Shown piece after piece: positions 14,100 through 15,133 of a DNA stretch of 15,133 bases (position 1 is the first letter of the stretch; each line of letters begins with the position of its first letter). The DNA is from Candidatus Sigynarchaeota archaeon (GTDB lineage: Archaea; Asgardarchaeota; Jordarchaeia; Jordarchaeales; Jordarchaeaceae), in the NCBI GenBank assembly GCA_030587505.1, contig JAUQYY010000241.1:1-15133 (forward strand), in the 5' to 3' direction. The notes below the pieces were generated by a model. The model was given only the letters and a program-made list of their open reading frames with translations, was not told where the DNA came from and searched no databases. Made by a program: the position numbers and the translations under genes.

Positions 14100-14139
14100 A
14101 AACGTTCTAAAAGTCACACAAATCGAAACGTTCTAGAAG
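14100..14139. repeat. Direct repeat upstream of argG, possible operator
   Basis: AAACGTTCTAAAAG at 14100-14113 recurs as AAACGTTCTAGAAG at 14126-14139: one mismatch in 14, starts 26 bp apart. It lies 35-85 bp upstream of the predicted argG TATA box and on the other side faces the divergent small gene. Such paired sites often bind a dimeric regulator on one face of the helix. Confidence 0.45.
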
Positions 14140-14212
14140 GGAACCGTGAATTCTCACAAACCAGATTCTCCCTAATGGGCAAGCATTAACCTAGTTACTC
14201 CCAAAAGGTGAT

Positions 14213-14250
14213 AATGGGTTACTACGGTAAATTTTAATTTGAAACCCATT
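14213..14250. repeat. Inverted repeat around a TATA-like box
   Basis: AATGGGTT at 14213-14220 and AACCCATT at 14243-14250 are exact complements flanking 22 bp that include the TATA-like AAATTTTAATTT (14229-14240). A protein bound to both arms would cover the promoter, so an operator is plausible. Confidence 0.45.
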
Positions 14251-14442
14251 TTTCGCACATTTGTGAATGCTTTTGTAATATTTGAGGACTATTCAACAAT
14301 CACGGCGGATGTTTCGAAAATCTCGCTATGTCTCGCCGAGATAAACGCGCGAATGTCGCTCAGTATACCGAGAAGAATACAAGGACCCGAAGAACTTCGC
14401 AGAATCTGCGACAAATGGGTTGAAACACAGCGGTATATCTAG
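14239..14442 (+). CDS. Small hypothetical protein
   Basis: An open frame of 67 codons from TTG 14239, ending 5 bp before the next gene's frame. I recognise no family. The second half (IPRRIQGPEELRRICDKWVET) looks like a charged helix and is protein-like. The TTG overlaps the TATA-like box, so the true start may be GTG at 14263 (59 residues), which falls about 27 bp after that box and could be a leaderless start. It could also be an untranslated leader of the following gene. Kept because of its tight spacing to the next gene; moderate to low confidence. Confidence 0.35.
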   Translation: MKPIFRTFVNAFVIFEDYSTITADVSKISLCLAEINARMSLSIPRRIQGPEELRRICDKWVETQRYI

Positions 14443-14456
14443 AAAAGGTGTACCCA

Positions 14457-15131
14457 GTGATTTCTGAGAAGACTGCGCTAGAGTATTTAAATACCGCTAG
14501 AGAACACGTTAAGAATCACGACTACAAGGGAGCCTTTTTGAGGTTCATCCGGGCGGGCTGCTTTTTTAGAGAGTCGAGTGACTTGGTAAACTCTTTCGAG
14601 CGCTACAACAGGACATTGCAGATAGCTGATTGGTTGAACAGTAAAGAGTATAAAGCATTGGTTTACAGTGGCTTTGCTTCCTACCATCGCGGCACCGGTG
14701 ATAGTAACAAGTTTGTACAGTACCTCTCCGAGTCTGTTAAGATGCATGTGAGCGCAGCCGAGGAACTCTTAGCCAGGAACCCAAAGTCCCCCTCACTAAT
14801 CGGCTCTGCAGTTTCAGAGTACAGCTGGGCTTCCTTCTGCAGCTTTCTTCTGGGCGAGAAAGAGCTTTCCGAGAGTTTGGCTAAAAAGGTGGTGGAATTA
14901 TCAAAAACAAAGAGGCTGAGAATCTGGGTCCGGGAGCTCGCAAAGTCATGTGAGTCGCTCATTTCGGGAAGATTGGAAAAAGCCAAAACACACTGGCGCA
15001 AATTTCAGGAAAAACTCTCAAGCAGCTACTTGGGGGAAACCCAGTACTACGAGTACGTACGTATTGTTGAAAACTGTTTCAGCATCGCGAAGAGTGGCGG
15101 AAAACGATGCGAACCCCCGCTGGCGGTGTAG
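14457..15131 (+). CDS. Helical TPR-like protein, function unknown
   Basis: A soluble, probably all-helical protein of about 224 residues without signal peptide or membrane segment. The N-terminal region (ALEYLNTAREHVKNHDYKGA followed by FLRFIRAGCFF) has the alternating small and aromatic spacing of TPR-like helical hairpins, and later pairs (SLAKKVVELSK, WRKFQEKLSS) continue it. No catalytic motif is visible. A GTG at 14448 is also in frame, but the AAAGGTG at 14444-14450 is ideally placed for GTG 14457, which I prefer. The stop (15129-15131) is just inside the window edge, so the gene is complete. It sits divergent from argG and downstream of the small frame; any link to arginine synthesis is unproven. 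Probably a scaffold or binding protein. Confidence 0.6.
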   Translation: MISEKTALEYLNTAREHVKNHDYKGAFLRFIRAGCFFRESSDLVNSFERYNRTLQIADWLNSKEYKALVYSGFASYHRGTGDSNKFVQYLSESVKMHVSAAEELLARNPKSPSLIGSAVSEYSWASFCSFLLGEKELSESLAKKVVELSKTKRLRIWVRELAKSCESLISGRLEKAKTHWRKFQEKLSSSYLGETQYYEYVRIVENCFSIAKSGGKRCEPPLAV

Positions 15132-15133
15132 GA

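Overview
The window looks archaeal. Most genes have purine-rich Shine-Dalgarno sites, several start with TTG, AT-rich TATA-like boxes sit about 20-60 bp upstream of first genes, and arginine is made with the LysW carrier protein. It also holds an archaeal-type queC and an unbroken larC. A TACK-type lineage (Bathyarchaeia-like) fits, but this is inferred from gene content and is not proven. I found no tRNA, rRNA, insertion sequence or CRISPR array.

Layout. (1) 26-916, plus strand: a stand-alone nucleotidyltransferase-fold protein. It is followed by a 393-bp gene-free stretch (917-1309) with several inverted repeats. (2) 1310-2248, plus: a ten-helix EamA/DMT-type membrane transporter. (3) 2287-3006, minus: queC, for the deazapurine precursor of archaeosine. 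(4) 3216-6147, plus: a tight larE-larB-larC operon that builds the nickel-pincer nucleotide cofactor. larA, the only characterised user of the cofactor, is absent. (5) 6285-6623, plus: a DUF59/MIP18-type Fe-S assembly protein. (6) 6812-7804, plus: a transcarbamylase that resembles the knotted N-acetyl/N-succinylornithine enzymes more than true ornithine transcarbamylase. (7) 14005 down to 7944, minus: argG-argH-lysW-lysX/argX-lysZ-lysK. lysW (10900-11073) is a 57-codon gene that is easily missed. (8) 14239-15131, plus: a small open frame and a helical protein of unknown function.

How the genes work together. LysX/ArgX attaches glutamate (and/or 2-aminoadipate) to the C-terminal Glu of LysW, LysZ phosphorylates the carried group, and LysK releases the product. 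The reductase (lysY) and aminotransferase (lysJ) must lie elsewhere. ArgG and ArgH convert citrulline to arginine. The transcarbamylase faces lysK tail to tail and has the hallmarks of enzymes acting on alpha-N-blocked ornithine. This raises the main hypothesis: citrulline may be formed while still bound to LysW and only then released by LysK, a carrier-protein version of the acetylcitrulline route of Xanthomonas. A second oddity is an exact 33-bp copy of the lysW zinc-knuckle region, in frame just after the lysW stop codon.
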